Below are positions 31,261 through 43,199 of a stretch of DNA of 64,000 nucleotides, piece by piece (position 1 is the stretch's first letter; each line of letters begins with the position of its first letter). The DNA lies in assembly GCA_963921935.1 (NCBI GenBank), contig OY998181.1, positions 142,871,423-142,935,422 of the forward strand, in the 5' to 3' direction. The position numbers and the translations under genes were made by a program. The DNA comes from Galeruca laticollis. Lineage: Eukaryota; Arthropoda; Insecta; Coleoptera; Chrysomelidae. The notes below the pieces were generated by a model. It did not search any database and was not told where the DNA came from. It was given only the letters and a program-made list of their open reading frames with translations.

Positions 31261-31278
31261 TGGCTCCCAACGTGCTGC
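31261..31278 (+). promoter_or_regulatory. Primer-binding-like site (tRNA-Lys type)
   Basis: TGGCTCCCAACGTGCTGC resembles the 18-nt sequence used by elements primed with tRNA-Lys1,2, differing at about three positions. It lies a few bases past the presumed LTR end, in the expected place. Confidence 0.5.
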
Positions 31279-31438
31279 TTTAAAGTAAAAGCTAGTTAGT
31301 ACGCTGAAAAACCATACACCTGGTGCACTCTGGATTACCTCAGTTCCTCGACGGTGAATTAAATCGGAAGTTACTCGCATGTTTCTGCGATCGGGAAGAA
31401 TCACTTCAGTACCTATTAGTGCCAATACGTACAGAATA

Positions 31439-32340
31439 ATGCCAGACACAGATCCAGCAGTAAATCAAATTCAACAGACCACTGAGATGCTACAAAACCT
31501 TATTAGTAGTATATAAACAGTAGGTATATCTCAAAGTCAAAGCAAGTTGAACAACTGTAAGTACAAATTCTAATTACTCAGCATGCAAACATAGATTTTG
31601 CGGAAATGCTAATGAAGATATCGAAGCATTCATTGATGAAATCACAGTATATAGAGAATGTCTTAATATATCAGATGAACATGCAGTAAAAGGCCTCAGC
31701 ATGCTACTTAATGATGCTGCGGTTACTTGGTGGCAGAGAGTCAAAGCATCGATCACTACTTTCGACGAAGCTTTGGAATCCTTAAGGCATGCATACGGTT
31801 ATCCCAAGCCCGCGTATCAGATTTATAGACAACTATTATCGCGTGAACAGGAGAATGAAAAAACTGATATCTTCATTAGAAAAGCTCGTTGTCACGTCTA
31901 CCAGGAGACTCTGAAAGTTCGGAATATGTACAGTTAGATATGGTTTATTAAACTCACGTATTAGAGAGAAGCTGCCGCGAAATATAGTCGATACATTTAA
32001 AGATCTTATTGTAAATTCTCGAATTATTGAACAATCTATATGAGAGTTCACATCAAAGCGATTGTCGCGCCAATTAAAAAGCAGTTAACATTAAATGCGA
32101 ACCAAATAGTTCAAATGTAAACAATAATCTTAACAATCGTAAAAGTAGAGTTCAATGTGTGTTTTTTAAAAACTACGGTCATACTAAAGGTGAATGTCGT
32201 AAATATGCATCACTCAGTAGCAATAGCACTAATAATACCTCTCAAAGAGATTGCAGCGTTGCCAACTCAACCGGAAATTCTGTCATTTTCTGCCCCAGGC
32301 TATATTAAATCTAATTGTCCCAACTGTTCCAAGCAGGTTG
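31439..32340 (+). pseudogene. gypsy-1 gag, degraded
   Basis: The ATG at 31439 gives MPDTDPAVNQIQQTTEML, and the frame hits TAA at about 31514. It resumes with NANEDIEAFIDEITVYREC, LSMLLNDAAVTWWQRVKAS and FDEALESLRHAYGYPKPAY, the capsid region of Ty3/gypsy Gag. A zinc-knuckle-like end reads CVFFKNYGHTKGEC, then GYIKSNCPNCSK in another frame. Several frame changes are present. The gene would supply capsid and RNA packaging but is dead as read. Confidence 0.72.
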
Positions 32341-32351
32341 AAATTGCTTAG

Positions 32352-34320
32352 GTGAGTACATCCAGTGCTCATGTTAGCGGTGTTAATGATTTTTTATGCA
32401 CTTCTTTATATCAGGAAGAATGTCAATCCAATATAAATCGACACATGCTTCCACTCGCCCAGGTTAACATTGAAGGTAATTGCGGATTATCTTTTCTTGA
32501 TTCTGGTGCCCAAATTAGCATTGCTGGAGCGCAGCTACGAAATATCTTGTTGAAAGAGGACATCCCCTACACCACAAGGTCTATGGTAATGACGTTGGCA
32601 GACGGCAAATCAAGCATTGTCAATGCTCTATTCTTCCATGTCAAAATTGTCCTAGGAAACCGCGAACATGCGCTCATGCTAATTGCCGTCACTGAACATG
32701 TCTAAAGCCGAACTTTACTAGGTTCGGATTTCCTGAAGGCAGCTAATATAATGCTAGATATCCCTCACAATTGTTGGTATTATGGGGATTTCCCCGAAGT
32801 TCGTTATCCGTTTTCTCCAGACCCAGCCTCACAAGCCACATCTATTTTCAATTCTATTTATTTGGCATGCATTGAGTTAAGAGAAGACGAAGGTGTCAGT
32901 CTCTCTCCTGCAGAAAAACTTGATCTTAACAAACTCCTCGAACAAAACCGTGTTGTATTTTGCGCTAATAAAGAGCCAACTCCTTTTGCTCATCACACAA
33001 TTGTTTTAACGGATGATAGTCCCATCTCAGTTGCTCCATATCGTGTGCCCGAAGTTACAAAACAGCAGATGAAAGTAGAAATAGACAGACTCCTTGCGAT
33101 CGGTACCATAGAGGAATGTGAGTCATCCTACGCGGCTCCGGTGGTTCTTATCCCCAAGAAAGATGGCAACATTAGATTAAAGGTCGACTACCGAAAGCTT
33201 AACGCTGTCACACGAGCTGATAGATGCCCTCTACCCAGAATGGACGACCTTCTCTACGCTACAAAAGGAACGAAGTTATGTCTACACTGGATCTGAAGTC
33301 CGGTTATCATCAAGTTGCAGTGCACCCTAAAGACAGACAAAACAGCGTTTATATGCCCATTCGGTACATTCAGATATACGCGCGTGCCGTTTGGAATGAG
33401 AAATAGTCCCGCGACGTTTCAGCGCCTCATTGACAGGTTTGGTGCGGGCCTGCAAGACTATCTTTTAGCCTACTTGGACGATCTAATCATTATCTCTCCT
33501 TCATTTCAAACTCACTTACAACACATTGAAAATGTTTTCTGTCGTCTCAAAGTATTCAAGCTTCATTTAAATCGTTCTAAGTGTGCTTTCTGCTGTGACT
33601 CTGTAAGATATGTTGGTCATATCATCACTCCACAAGGGATTAAGCCCGACCTGGACAAAGTGTCTTCTATTCTGGATAGACCACCTCCGGAAAATGTAAA
33701 GCAATTGACATCTTTCCTTCAAACCTGTTCATGGCTCAGGCGCTTCATTGAAAAGTTCGCCGAAATCAGCAAACATCTTTCCAGCCTCCTCAAAAAGAAC
33801 GCTAGTTGGATATTGGCACCAGCCCAACCGCATGCGTTCGAACAACTCAAATTCCTTTTAAGCTCAAGTCCTGTTCTCAGACAAGTTGACCCTAGCTTGC
33901 CCTTTTTACGTCGCACTGACGCTAGCTCCTATGCGCTCGGAGCTTGTTTACTGCAGGGTTAGTACCCTAAGGAAAGACCCATCGAGTAGGCGAGTCGATT
34001 ACTTACTCCGGCAGAACAAAATTACTGTACAACCGAACTTGAGGGTTTAGCGGTTGTATGGGCACTGGACATTGAAGGATCACCTATTATAGTTCAGAGT
34101 GACCACCAACCTTTAAAGTATTTACTTTCCTTAAAATCACCCTCATGTCGTTTGGTCCGATGGGTCCTATCCCACCAGGCATATAATCTCAGAATTGAAT
34201 ATACTCCCGGCAAACTAAATGTCGTCGCCGACATGTTGTCGAGACCGCCGCTCAGCTACCTAGAAGTTCAATACGTACGTGTCGACCTACCAGGAATACC
34301 CCTCAATGGAACAAGACAGG
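32352..34320 (+). pseudogene. gypsy-1 pol part 1: protease, reverse transcriptase, RNase H
   Basis: The protease has LSFLDSGAQISIAGAQL (D-S-G). After a TAA at about 32704 the RT region shows PYRVPEVTKQQMKVEIDRL, LIPKKDGNIRLKVDYRKLN, a frame change near 33285, STLDLKSGYHQVAVHP, YTRVPFGMRNSPATFQRL and LLAYLDDLIII (the catalytic YLDD). RNase H follows with RTDASSYALGACLLQG, a stop at 33960, EQNYCTTELEGLAVVWAL, VQSDHQPLKYLLSL and VVADMLSRPP. Coding stops at the insertion point 34321. At least two stops and one frameshift inactivate it. Confidence 0.85.
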
Positions 34321-35231
34321 AACAATTATCGAAAAGAAACCAAATTTTGTATTTTGGTACAAGAATTTATTATTAGCAGAGCGCTTTCGGTTCAATGAAA
34401 AACCATCATCAGTGCCCCCTGTAAAAGTAAGAAAATTGATCCTACATTCTAGATATAAAATAAAAGGTCTAGAAGGGCCTAAAGCCAAATATATACAATT
34501 CACTCACATGGTCAGGGTGTACTCGAAATCCTCACAAATTAGAAGATACATAAAATGAATAAAAATATAGTGCTTGAAACACAGTCACTATTTAATTAAA
34601 ATAATAATAAAAAGCACACACAACCCATTGTACAATGGATGAATCCCTAAAATAGGGGATAAAATTTAACTCAATACATTATTTATGAGCCAGCTGTTTG
34701 ACATTTGACAACAATTGTAGAAGATAAGTTGAAAATGTACAATTTTTGAAAGTGTTAATTAGTAAGGTAAGCTAACAACAGCCGGTGCTCTGATGACGTC
34801 ATGAGAATCATAGAAGCAAAAGTTGACAAAGGCTTGAAAGATTAGTAAATTTATTTAGCAATTACGTTCTTATGACATCCTCAGAGAAACAAATGTGTGA
34901 TGGTGAGTATAACTGAAAATAGTTCAGGTTTTAAAGTAAAGTAAGAGCCACGTAAGAAAGGAAAAATGAAAAACAACTTTAATGAAAAAGTGACTCACAA
35001 TCAGACAAGAATAATCCCGCTTGCACACCACCCCACCCCGGAATCCCAATCAGGGAAACGACCCGAAAGTCTCCAAAGGATAAACAACTACTCCTCGAGC
35101 TATTTGCTCCGACAGGCATTGTATTACATCCCTCCAGCAACAAACCGGCCGATCCCCTGGAAGAGGCCCCGAAGAGGAGAGGTGCAGGAGCACGAAACCT
35201 CCCGCCATGGAAGTTGGAAATGTAGCTCGAA

Positions 35232-36556
35232 TTATGGTGTTGTGGTGACGTGCTGTATTGGTCCCAACTGATCTGAATTATTGTCATCATTAAGTAGGAT
35301 CTCACCATCAAAAAGTTTTCTATGCATAGGGGTAAAATTTCTGTCAAACTCTGTTTGTACATTAAGGCACTTATTGTTTTTATCGACCTGCTTGGTTGTT
35401 ATGTTATGTAAGAGTGTTACCCCGCTCTCGTGATCGATATTGTGGTTGTTAAATTTCAAGTGATGTCCAAATACGGATTTCTCCAGAGTTTTTTCATGTT
35501 CAATAACTCTAGTTTTTAGGGATCTACAAGTCCTACCAATGTAGGTAGCATCACAATCAGAACAAGAGAGCTTGTAAACGCCACTCCTCTGTAATTTATC
35601 TAATTTGTCCTTGGCATTGAACAGACAAGCACTCAAACTGTTTTTAACATTATAAGAAATTTGAGTGTCGGGAAAATATTTTTTGATGCAAAGACTTAAT
35701 TTGTTGCACAAGTTGTGGTCAACAAAAGGAAGACTCACATACTTGCTGGTGGCATCAGCAAGCGCAGGGTGGGTAGTATGCATTATCAACTTTCCCTCCC
35801 TCCGCCTGATGACATCGTCAACAATAGTTGGCTCATAACCATTATTAACAGCTATTTGTTTTAGTATATTGTATTCTTTATTGTAATTATCAGCTGACAA
35901 AGGGATGGTTTGTAAACGGTGTACATAGCTGTTGAAGGCCGCTAGTTTGTGCTGTATAGGGTGGAAAGAACTAGAGTTAATGACGTGGTCAGTCTGAGTG
36001 GGTTTCCGGTAAATGCCAAATTCAAATTTGTTGTTAGTTCTATTAATACGTAGGTCCAAAAAGTTTATTTCAAAATTCGACTCTAATTCAATAGTGAATT
36101 TTATATTAGGGTGTACGTTATTAATTTTGTCTAATAAAGTATCAGCTATATGGGGCCACCCTTTATGAAAACTAAACAATCATCTACATATCTAGACCAA
36201 TGCAATATTTCACTGTTCTTCAAAATAAATTTGTTTTCTAAATGATCCATAAATAAATCTGCCAAGAAGGGAGACAAACAACTGCCCATTGCTAGACCTT
36301 CTGGTTGTTGATAAAATAAATTATTGAATAGAAAGAAATCTTGAGAAAGACAAAATTTAAGTAGTTCAATAATGAAATAAGAATTTTGTTGAGTGATTCT
36401 AGAGTCATACAAAAGTTCAGTTACCAGATCAAGAGTTTCCTGTTTAGGGACGGTGGTAAATAAATTACTCACATCAAAGGATAACATAGTCATATCATCA
36501 CTTAGGTTAATTGTAGATAATTTCTTAATAAGGTGCATGCTGTTACTTACCGAACA
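35232..36556 (-). pseudogene. Penelope reverse transcriptase-GIY-YIG endonuclease, 5' truncated
   Basis: RT palm motifs are MLSFDVSNLFTTVPKQETL, EGLAMGSCLSPFLADLFM and WSRYVDDCLV. A frame change at about 36170 leads to FEINFLDLRINRTNNKFEF and a linker. The GIY-YIG nuclease domain follows: RSGVYKLSCSDCDATYIG, RTCRSLKTRVIEHEKT. It ends at 35232. The RT fingers (N-terminus) are missing, because at 36557 the sequence turns into the inverted copy. Compared with the plus copy, this one lacks about 45 nt near 35390, in frame. Expected function is target-primed integration. Confidence 0.85.
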
Positions 36557-36816
36557 TCCACAATATCGATCACGAGAGCGGGGTAACACTCTTACATAAC
36601 ATAACAACCAAACATTTTTTAAAACTTGATTTGTACGATGATATGGAAATCATGAAGGAGGTCGATCAAAACAATAAGTGCCTTAATGTACAGACAGAGT
36701 TTGACAGAAATTTTACCCCTATACATAGAAAACTTTTTGATGGTGAGATCCTACTTAATGATGACAATATTTCAGATCAGTTGGGACCAATACAACACGT
36801 CACCACAACACCATAA
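36557..36816 (+). pseudogene. Penelope C-terminal fragment, inverted partial copy
   Basis: The plus strand repeats the end of the Penelope protein (KCLNVQTEFDRNFTPIHRKL, then EILLNDDN and HVTTTP). It keeps a segment (LYDDMEIMKEVDQ) that the minus copy lacks. It ends at the TAA at 36814-36816 and continues with the shared 3' region to about 37360. Confidence 0.8.
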
Positions 36817-37555
36817 TTCGAGCTACATTTCCAACTTCCATGGCGGGAGGTTTCGTGCTTCTGCACCTCGCCTCTTCCAGGGGATCGGCCGGTTTGTTGC
36901 TGGAGGGATGTAATACAATGCCTGTCGGAGCAAATAGCTCGAGGAGTAGTTGTTTATCCTTTGGAGACTTTCGGGTCGCTTCCCTGATTGGGATTCCGGT
37001 GTGGGGTGGTGTACAAGCGGGATTATTCTTGTCTGATTGTGAGTCACTTTTTCATTAAAGTTGTTTTTCATTTTTCCTTTTCTTTCGTGGCTCTTACTTT
37101 ACTTTAAAACCTGAACTATTTTCAGTTATTCTCACCATCACACATTTGTTTCTCTGAGGAGGTCATAAGAACGTAATTGCTAAATAAATTTACTAATCTT
37201 TCATGCCTTTGTCAACTTTTGCTTCTATGATTCTCATGCCGTCATCAGAGCACCGGCTGTTGTTAGCCTACCTTACTAATTAACACCTTCAAAAATTGTA
37301 CATTTTCAACTTGTCTTCTACAATTGTTGTCAAATGCCAAACAGCTGACTCATAAATGAGGAGCAATCTGACAAAACGTGATAAATCCGCTTTTCATTGT
37401 TATGAAATAAATGCAATAAACTGTTACATCGTGTGTCAGTTGATAAAGTATATACATATAAATATTAAATAATAGCCAATGTCAAGTACATAAGTAAACC
37501 ACAAGTTTAAATAAAAAATAACAATTAGTAATAATAATATTAAGAAAAACAAAAT

Positions 37556-40207
37556 GGATTTATTGCGCTTTGTTGGTCCAATACGGATTTAATCCGATTT
37601 GTATGGTTTACTTTGGGATTTAGTGCGTTTTGTACATAGTAAATAAATGAACATAAAAATGGTAATACAATAATTTTAATAAAAATCAAACAAAAATAAA
37701 AAATACTCCGCAGATATATATAATTTTTTTCTTTTATATATACTGTGCTCCGGCATCCTCCTCTAAGCAATCACAGTGCTCGTCCTCTTGATCATCGTCA
37801 TCATCACCTTCATGGTGATTCAGACCCTGGTTTTCATTTTCGTTTAACAAAAATCCTTTGTACCAACTTAGGGTTTCATTTTTTGCCCAGTCTTCTCCAA
37901 ATTGCTGCTCCAAAAGATGTTTCAGACTTTTCTTCTTCTTTTCAGGGATAAAATTATTAAGTGGTAGTGTCCCCAGATTAGGCAAATTCTTGTCTGACTT
38001 GCCCTTCTTCAATAGGTTTTTTGGAGTTTCGGAAAGGGTTTCAAATCTGAAATTTTGGTAGCAAAAAATTTCTATTGAATTTCTCCTTCCTTTTTTTAAA
38101 TTAATTCTTTTAAGATCAAGGATACCATCCAGTTTTTTAAAAGTGTTTTGCAGTGATTTGATATCATATAGGTGCCAATCAACACCAAGTTCCTTCACTT
38201 CCCTACATTTTGAATATATATTTTTATACTCATCTTTAGTTTTTACGACGGAAGTTTTTCTTAAGAGCTTCTCCACCCTTCCAAAAACTCTGTCAGCGGG
38301 CAGAAAACTATGCCCACGAACTGGATAAGTAATTCTTATTTCCTTCAAATTCTGCGGCGATTTAACTTTGAGCCAGTAGTAGAGGGCATGTACTATGTGA
38401 GCATTCTTATTCTGGCCGCCACAGCCATCACAAAATAGTCTAAGAGTGTGTATATCATCCAAATTGAGAGAGTCTAAGTGGTGCAAAAGGGCTGAACCGA
38501 TTTGCACAGAACCTCTGCCAGCTTGGTCTTCGCTCCAGGTATAGAATGAAGGGTGCCTCGAGCCCATATCTACACAACAAAAAACGTAGTAACTAACTTG
38601 CTGTGCGTAGAATGCGACTGATATTGGAGTTCGAGGCAACGGCTGTACCTGTTGCAAATCAAAACAAAAGGTAAGCGAAGAAGGTGGATTTTCTTTAGAC
38701 AGTTCATAAAAAGCTTTCGCCCTGGTTAAATGAATCTTTTTCTCCAAAACAAATTCATTTTTCTTCTCATTACTTTTTTCCATCTTAATCTTATACTCCA
38801 ACTTCATGCATGTACCACAAGCATCGGAAGCTGGTGAGGAAAATCCTATATGAAAGTCGCCTCAGAAAATTCTAGAAAACATACTAAGTGAAACTTTCAT
38901 ACTATCATTTTTTGTATTATACAGGCTATGGAGCTTCCTGATACTTAAACTAGAATCCAGGTATATTTTCTTGGATTTAGAGCGATTATAGTGACTTTCT
39001 TTGCCCTTAAGGTTCCCGATAAATTGCTTTACACTTTGTATTCGGTCTGACGAATTCTGTGATCTCTTGTCCCCTCCTCTTTTTTCGATAGGAACTTCCC
39101 CATTGTTTATTAAATTCGCAACACGATTAACACGTCTCGGAGATAAACCCAAAGCTTTTACAAAAAAACTGTGGCAGACTTTAAGTGGATGCTTATGATG
39201 CAGACTTTTTAAAAAATAACTCACGTTAACTTCACGTTTTTTGGGTGCTTCCTTGACAGGTCTTCGTCTCCTGACTGTAACAGAACTCATTAAGTGGCAT
39301 AGCCGAATTTCTTGGTCGCTTTTGTTACTCGTACTGTATATCTTACGTTTATTGCGTTTGATATCGGTCAATGTAATATTATTGCACTTGTATGTGCTTT
39401 TATTATTATGGTTGCATGGTCGTTGGAAATTTTTTAAATCAACATCGGGCTCTTGATATCTGAAAATCATAATATATTAATTTACACCCGTTTTCAATGC
39501 TCTAACCTATACGTTTGAGTTATAGTAATTTTATGGATAACTACCTTTTATTCTTCAACAATTCCTTCGCATTACGCTTAGTTTGTTTTCTAATTTTTTT
39601 GCCTTTGTCACCCACACTCACAAGATCCATTTTAATTTCCGTTATAAGTAGCCTTTTATAACACAACAGGGACAATAAATATAAACAATAATAATAGCCG
39701 CAGTCCGCTTATTCCAAATTGACAAAATTGACGTTACGAACACCACAGAAATAGTATAACCATAAACAACCATAGACAAAGAAGAGAGTAATATCTCTAT
39801 TCAAACCACTTCTCTGAAAATTGCACTAATATAGAAAACTGCAAGACATATTTATCATATTTATATTGCAGAAAACTTCGACAAATGTTTATCCAAGTTA
39901 CAGACTTCTATTATTGGAATCATAGTGTGCAATCTAGCGGTAAGAAATTAAACTGCAAGAAATATACAGTTACCTGCAAATTTAGAAATTTCGATTACAT
40001 TATGGATTTAATGCAATTTGTTCTGTTTAAGAGCAATTCATGGATTTATGTCGGTTTGTTTGAATCAGTCACTTTTAAATGCATTTTACTATAGGATATA
40101 TTGCGTTTAGAACACATTGGAATATGGCAATGGATTTATCACACTCAAATGTAATAGAAATCATACCTAACTATTTTTTTGTCGGAGATGGATTTATCAC
40201 GTTTTGT
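37556..40207 (+). repeat. Subterminal 18-bp repeats of the 6.26-kb transposon
   Basis: Units resembling GGATTTATyrCGTTTTGT lie at 37556, 37585, 37616 (left side) and 40004, 40042, 40094, 40132, 40190 (right side), all in the same direct orientation. An inverted unit lies at about 37376-37392. Spacing is 29-31 bp on the left and 38-58 bp on the right. The gene lies between the two groups. Such clusters usually bind the transposase. Confidence 0.72.
37734..39630 (-). pseudogene. Transposase-like protein of the 6.26-kb element, one in-frame stop
   Basis: Exon 1 (39630-39545) starts at ATG and codes MDLVSVGDKGKKIRKQTKR; the donor is AAAAG/GTAGTT. Exon 2 starts at 39459 after TTTTCAG; the join keeps frame (KNKR then YQEPDVDL). 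Motifs: KVCHSFFVKALGLSPRRVN, GKESHYNRSKSKKIYLD, PASDACGTC, FCCVDMGSRHPSFYTWSED, RLFCDGCGGQNKNAHIV and RGHSFLPADRVFGRVEK. The acidic residues in CVDMG, FCDGC and PADR/VFGRVEK are DDE candidates. The only lesion is TGA at 38862-38864; the frame is otherwise open for about 600 codons. The C-terminus is acidic (GDDDDDQEDEHCDC). The family is widespread in insects; its superfamily name is uncertain. Confidence 0.75.
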
Positions 40208-40599
40208 CAGATCGCTCCTCAAATAATGTATTGAGTTAAATTTTATCCCCTATTTTAGGCATTCATCCATTGTACAATGGGTTGTGTGTGCTTTTTATTA
40301 TTATTTTAATTAAATAGTGACTGTGTTTCAAGCACTATATTTTTATTCATTTTATGTATCTTCTAATTTGTGAGGATTTGAAGTACACCCTGACCATGTG
40401 AGTGAATTGTATCTATTTGAATTTAGGCCCTTCTAGACCTTTTATTTTATATCGAGAATGTAAGATCAATTTTCTTACTGTTACAGGGGGCACTGATGAT
40501 GGTTTTTCATTGAACTGAAAGCGCTCTGCTAATAATAAATTCTTGTACCAAGATACAAAATTTGGTTTCTTTTCGATAATTGTTTTTCTCTGGTACACT

Positions 40600-42210
40600 C
40601 ACTCAGTTGACTTCACTCACTTAAGACAGGAACAGTTGGATGACCCCGATCTTAAGAAAATCATAGATTCATTCGAAAACCCCGACCAGGACAATGTGGA
40701 TTACAAACGCTGGTCCGAGCACGGATACTTGATGATCAGAGGAGTTCTGTTTAAATATCATCCAGATACGGATGGCGAGGAAGCCCAACAAGTAGTACCT
40801 AAAACGCAAGTAGCTAATATCCTAGTAGAGTACCATAATTCTGCCTTAGCCGGACACTATGGTATAGGTAAGACCTTCTATAGAATAGCTGACCGCTATT
40901 ACTGGACTGGTATGCGGAAAACAATGACAGATTACGTCGCAAACCGCATTGACTGCCAGCGTTACACGGCTACTAATTTAAAACCAGCCGGACTACTCCA
41001 AACCCCAGTTCAAGCTCAACGTTTTGAAACTATTGACTTATTTGGACCTCTTCCTGAAACAAAGGATGGTTACAAGTGGATGTTCATTGTCGAAGACACC
41101 ACTAGCCGGTGGATGGAAATCTATCTTTTAATACAAGCTACAGCCGTAAACTGTGCTCGTTGTTTAATTGACGAGGTCATTCTTCGTTTTGGTGTGCCAT
41201 GACTCGTCTTCAGCAACAATGGCACTCAATTTGTAAGCGCCGTAATGCAACAAGTGGTTCATTGCCTCGGCTTTAAACAATATCTCACCCCTGTATATTG
41301 GCCCGCTGCTAATCCCGTTGAGCGGAAGAACAGACATTTGAAAACTCAACTAGCCATTTTGACTGGTACTGATCATACTTCATGGAAAGATCGTATCTCC
41401 GCGGTTAGATTTGCTATGAACTCTGCCCGATCACAGTCTACCGGGTATAGTTCCGCCTACCTCACATTCGGTCGCGAGTTGCGCACCCCGAATGATGTAC
41501 AACGTGATTTCCTCGCAATCCTAGAGAATGACAATTTCATGGCGAAGATAACCCCCTATTTAAAAACTCTTAGTGACACCCTGCACGCGGCCCGCGAAAG
41601 TAGTGAATCGCAGCAAGACCGACATAAGGCATCTGCTGATAAAATGGGACGTGACATAAGTTTTCAGATCAATGATAACGTGCTCATAGACGTGCATGCC
41701 TTAAGTAAATCCTGAAATTCCTTTACTTCAAAGTTCGCCACGAGAAGAGACGGACCATACATAGTTACCAAGGTCGTTACCCCGACTACCTACGAAGTGT
41801 CATCCCCGCAGAAACCCGAAGTGCCACTAGGGAAATACCACGTCTCCGCCTTAACACCCTTTCAAGAAGCAGAAAACACTAATGCTCCTGTCCCAGTACT
41901 ACCACTACGAAAACGAGGCCGTCCAACCAAATCCGCATCTAGAACACCTACCTCTGAGTTAACCCATCTCCCAGACGACTCTGTTTCGGAAGTGACCGCA
42001 GATCCGTCCTACGACCCCAAGGACCAACAACTTTTTCTGATGACGAGGATCCTACACTTTCCAACCAGACTACGGAAGTTCAACGACGGCGACGGAGAAC
42101 CCTACCGAAGTGTTCTTGTTGCCTATAGCCTTTTTGCTCCTACACAGAAGGAGGTAATTGCAGGAATGCATACCAACGTTGCCGGTTCTACGTTGATGAA
42201 TCAAGTCTAA
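40600..42210 (+). pseudogene. gypsy-1 pol part 2: integrase and C-terminal tail
   Basis: The N-terminal zinc region has EYHNSALAGHYGIGKTFYR, but the CxxC that normally follows reads NRIDCQRY, so one cysteine is lost. The catalytic core has FETIDLFGPLP (D), then TGA at 41201-41203, then VFSNNGTQFVS, where the second catalytic D is N, and NPVERKNRHLK (E). A second TGA falls at 41713-41715, after HALSKS. The GPY/F-like module (RRDGPYIVTKVVTPTTYEV) and a basic tail (RKRGRPTKSASRTP) end at 42210. The integrase is inactive by at least three lesions. Confidence 0.85.
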
Positions 42211-43190
42211 ATGTCAAACCACAGTGAGTGTGACAGATAGTTTACTGTTTTCTAAACTGTGGTCAAACCGGTGAACATCGTTCATTGTTGAACATCCCTC
42301 ATTTATTACAAAAGATAAAAGATTGAAGAGTACTCCATAATTTTTGTTTGTTACTAAAAATCTTAATTTGGTTAACGCTGCTCACGACAGTATAGGTCTT
42401 AAATCAATTGCAGTTAGAAAAAAAGTTATGCTAGATATCAGATATCGTCTGGAAGGAAAAAAAGTGGATCTAACACAATAGAAATAATTTAATCTGCATT
42501 GAAAACCTATTTAATTTTTTTAGGAAAATTATATATCATATAAGTTCCAGAGATACAGAAGTGTTAGAAAAATGGATACATATACATTTCTAATTGAAAT
42601 AGTCGTAGGGGCTAAGATTTTTACTAAAAAGGAAGGAAAGTGCAAAACCGTGCACAGCGGATGATATGAAATTAATGGAATCAATTCGTTCATGACTAGC
42701 TGGCAATTTTCGGAATTGTTGTTTCCTGATTCTAATTGTCTAATTATCATCATTGAACATAATTTCAATTGTATGTGTACCTACAATTGAAAGATATGCT
42801 TTCATAGGGTAGTTTGGTTGTATGTCAAGAAATAATGATAACACTTACCTATGGACTACTTCAATGGTCATCAACCACACACCTTCAGGCTTAAATACCA
42901 TATGAATTTGCGAAGAAAATACGTAGGATAGGCATCCATTGAGGTGTAAATTACCAAAATCTACTCTGAACTAGACATTTGAGTTTTAACTCAGAGCTGA
43001 CGGTAATATTAGTTGATAAATATCAGTACCTCTATTTCCTCAAAGTATTGTTAAAAAATAAACTCTCACATAACGTTAATAACTTTTAATGAAACAAGAA
43101 ATATTATACATCATTCAACATACAAGTATATGTATGATCATTTGGATCACTTGAAATACATAAAGAAGTATTTAAATATTCTTTAATGAT
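42211..43190. other. Unassigned DNA downstream of gypsy-1 pol
   Basis: No gene was recognised. It may be gypsy 3' untranslated sequence or flank of the MULE remnant. It is AT-rich. Confidence 0.4.
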
Positions 43191-43199
43191 GGTTTTTTC

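Larger units (their letters stand above)
34684..37360. mobile_element. Inverted pair of Penelope elements
   Basis: The left arm (about 34684-35453) and right arm (about 36557-37360) are inverted copies of the Penelope C-terminal coding end plus 3' region. The unique middle (35454-36556) holds the rest of RT-endonuclease on the minus strand. The outer edges are TTATGAGCCAGCTG and its relative at about 37352. Penelope insertions are known to carry a partial second copy in inverted orientation. The insertion split the left inverted repeat of the 6.26-kb transposon: GAGGAGCrATCTGACAAAAC follows the right edge and also occurs in the intact right repeat near 40200. Confidence 0.85.
34321..40584 (-). 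mobile_element. 6.26-kb DNA transposon inserted in gypsy-1 pol (Sola-like candidate)
   Basis: It is bounded by inverted repeats starting AACAATTATCGAAAAGAAAC at 34321 and, on the minus strand, at 40584. The repeats extend about 390 bp inward (to about 40190 on the right), and the left arm is split by a Penelope insertion at about 34684-37355. The single gene on the minus strand is 37734-39630. Eight direct GGATTTAT-type 18-mers lie inside both ends. No clear target duplication is visible, and short overlapping gypsy sequence (AGACAGGAACA) occurs on both sides. Superfamily placement is uncertain. Confidence 0.78.

Noticed and set aside
34780..34830. CTGATGACGTCATGAG as a hammerhead ribozyme in the Penelope arm
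   Set aside because: No GAAAC strand and no stem II in the right place.
34966..35271. Plus-strand ORF also found inverted at 36823-37071
   Set aside because: It lies in the Penelope 3' region, antisense to the element, and is duplicated by the inverted arms; no domain.
40413..40598. Minus ORF resembling the 34303-34503 frame
   Set aside because: It is part of the terminal inverted repeat of the 6.26-kb transposon.
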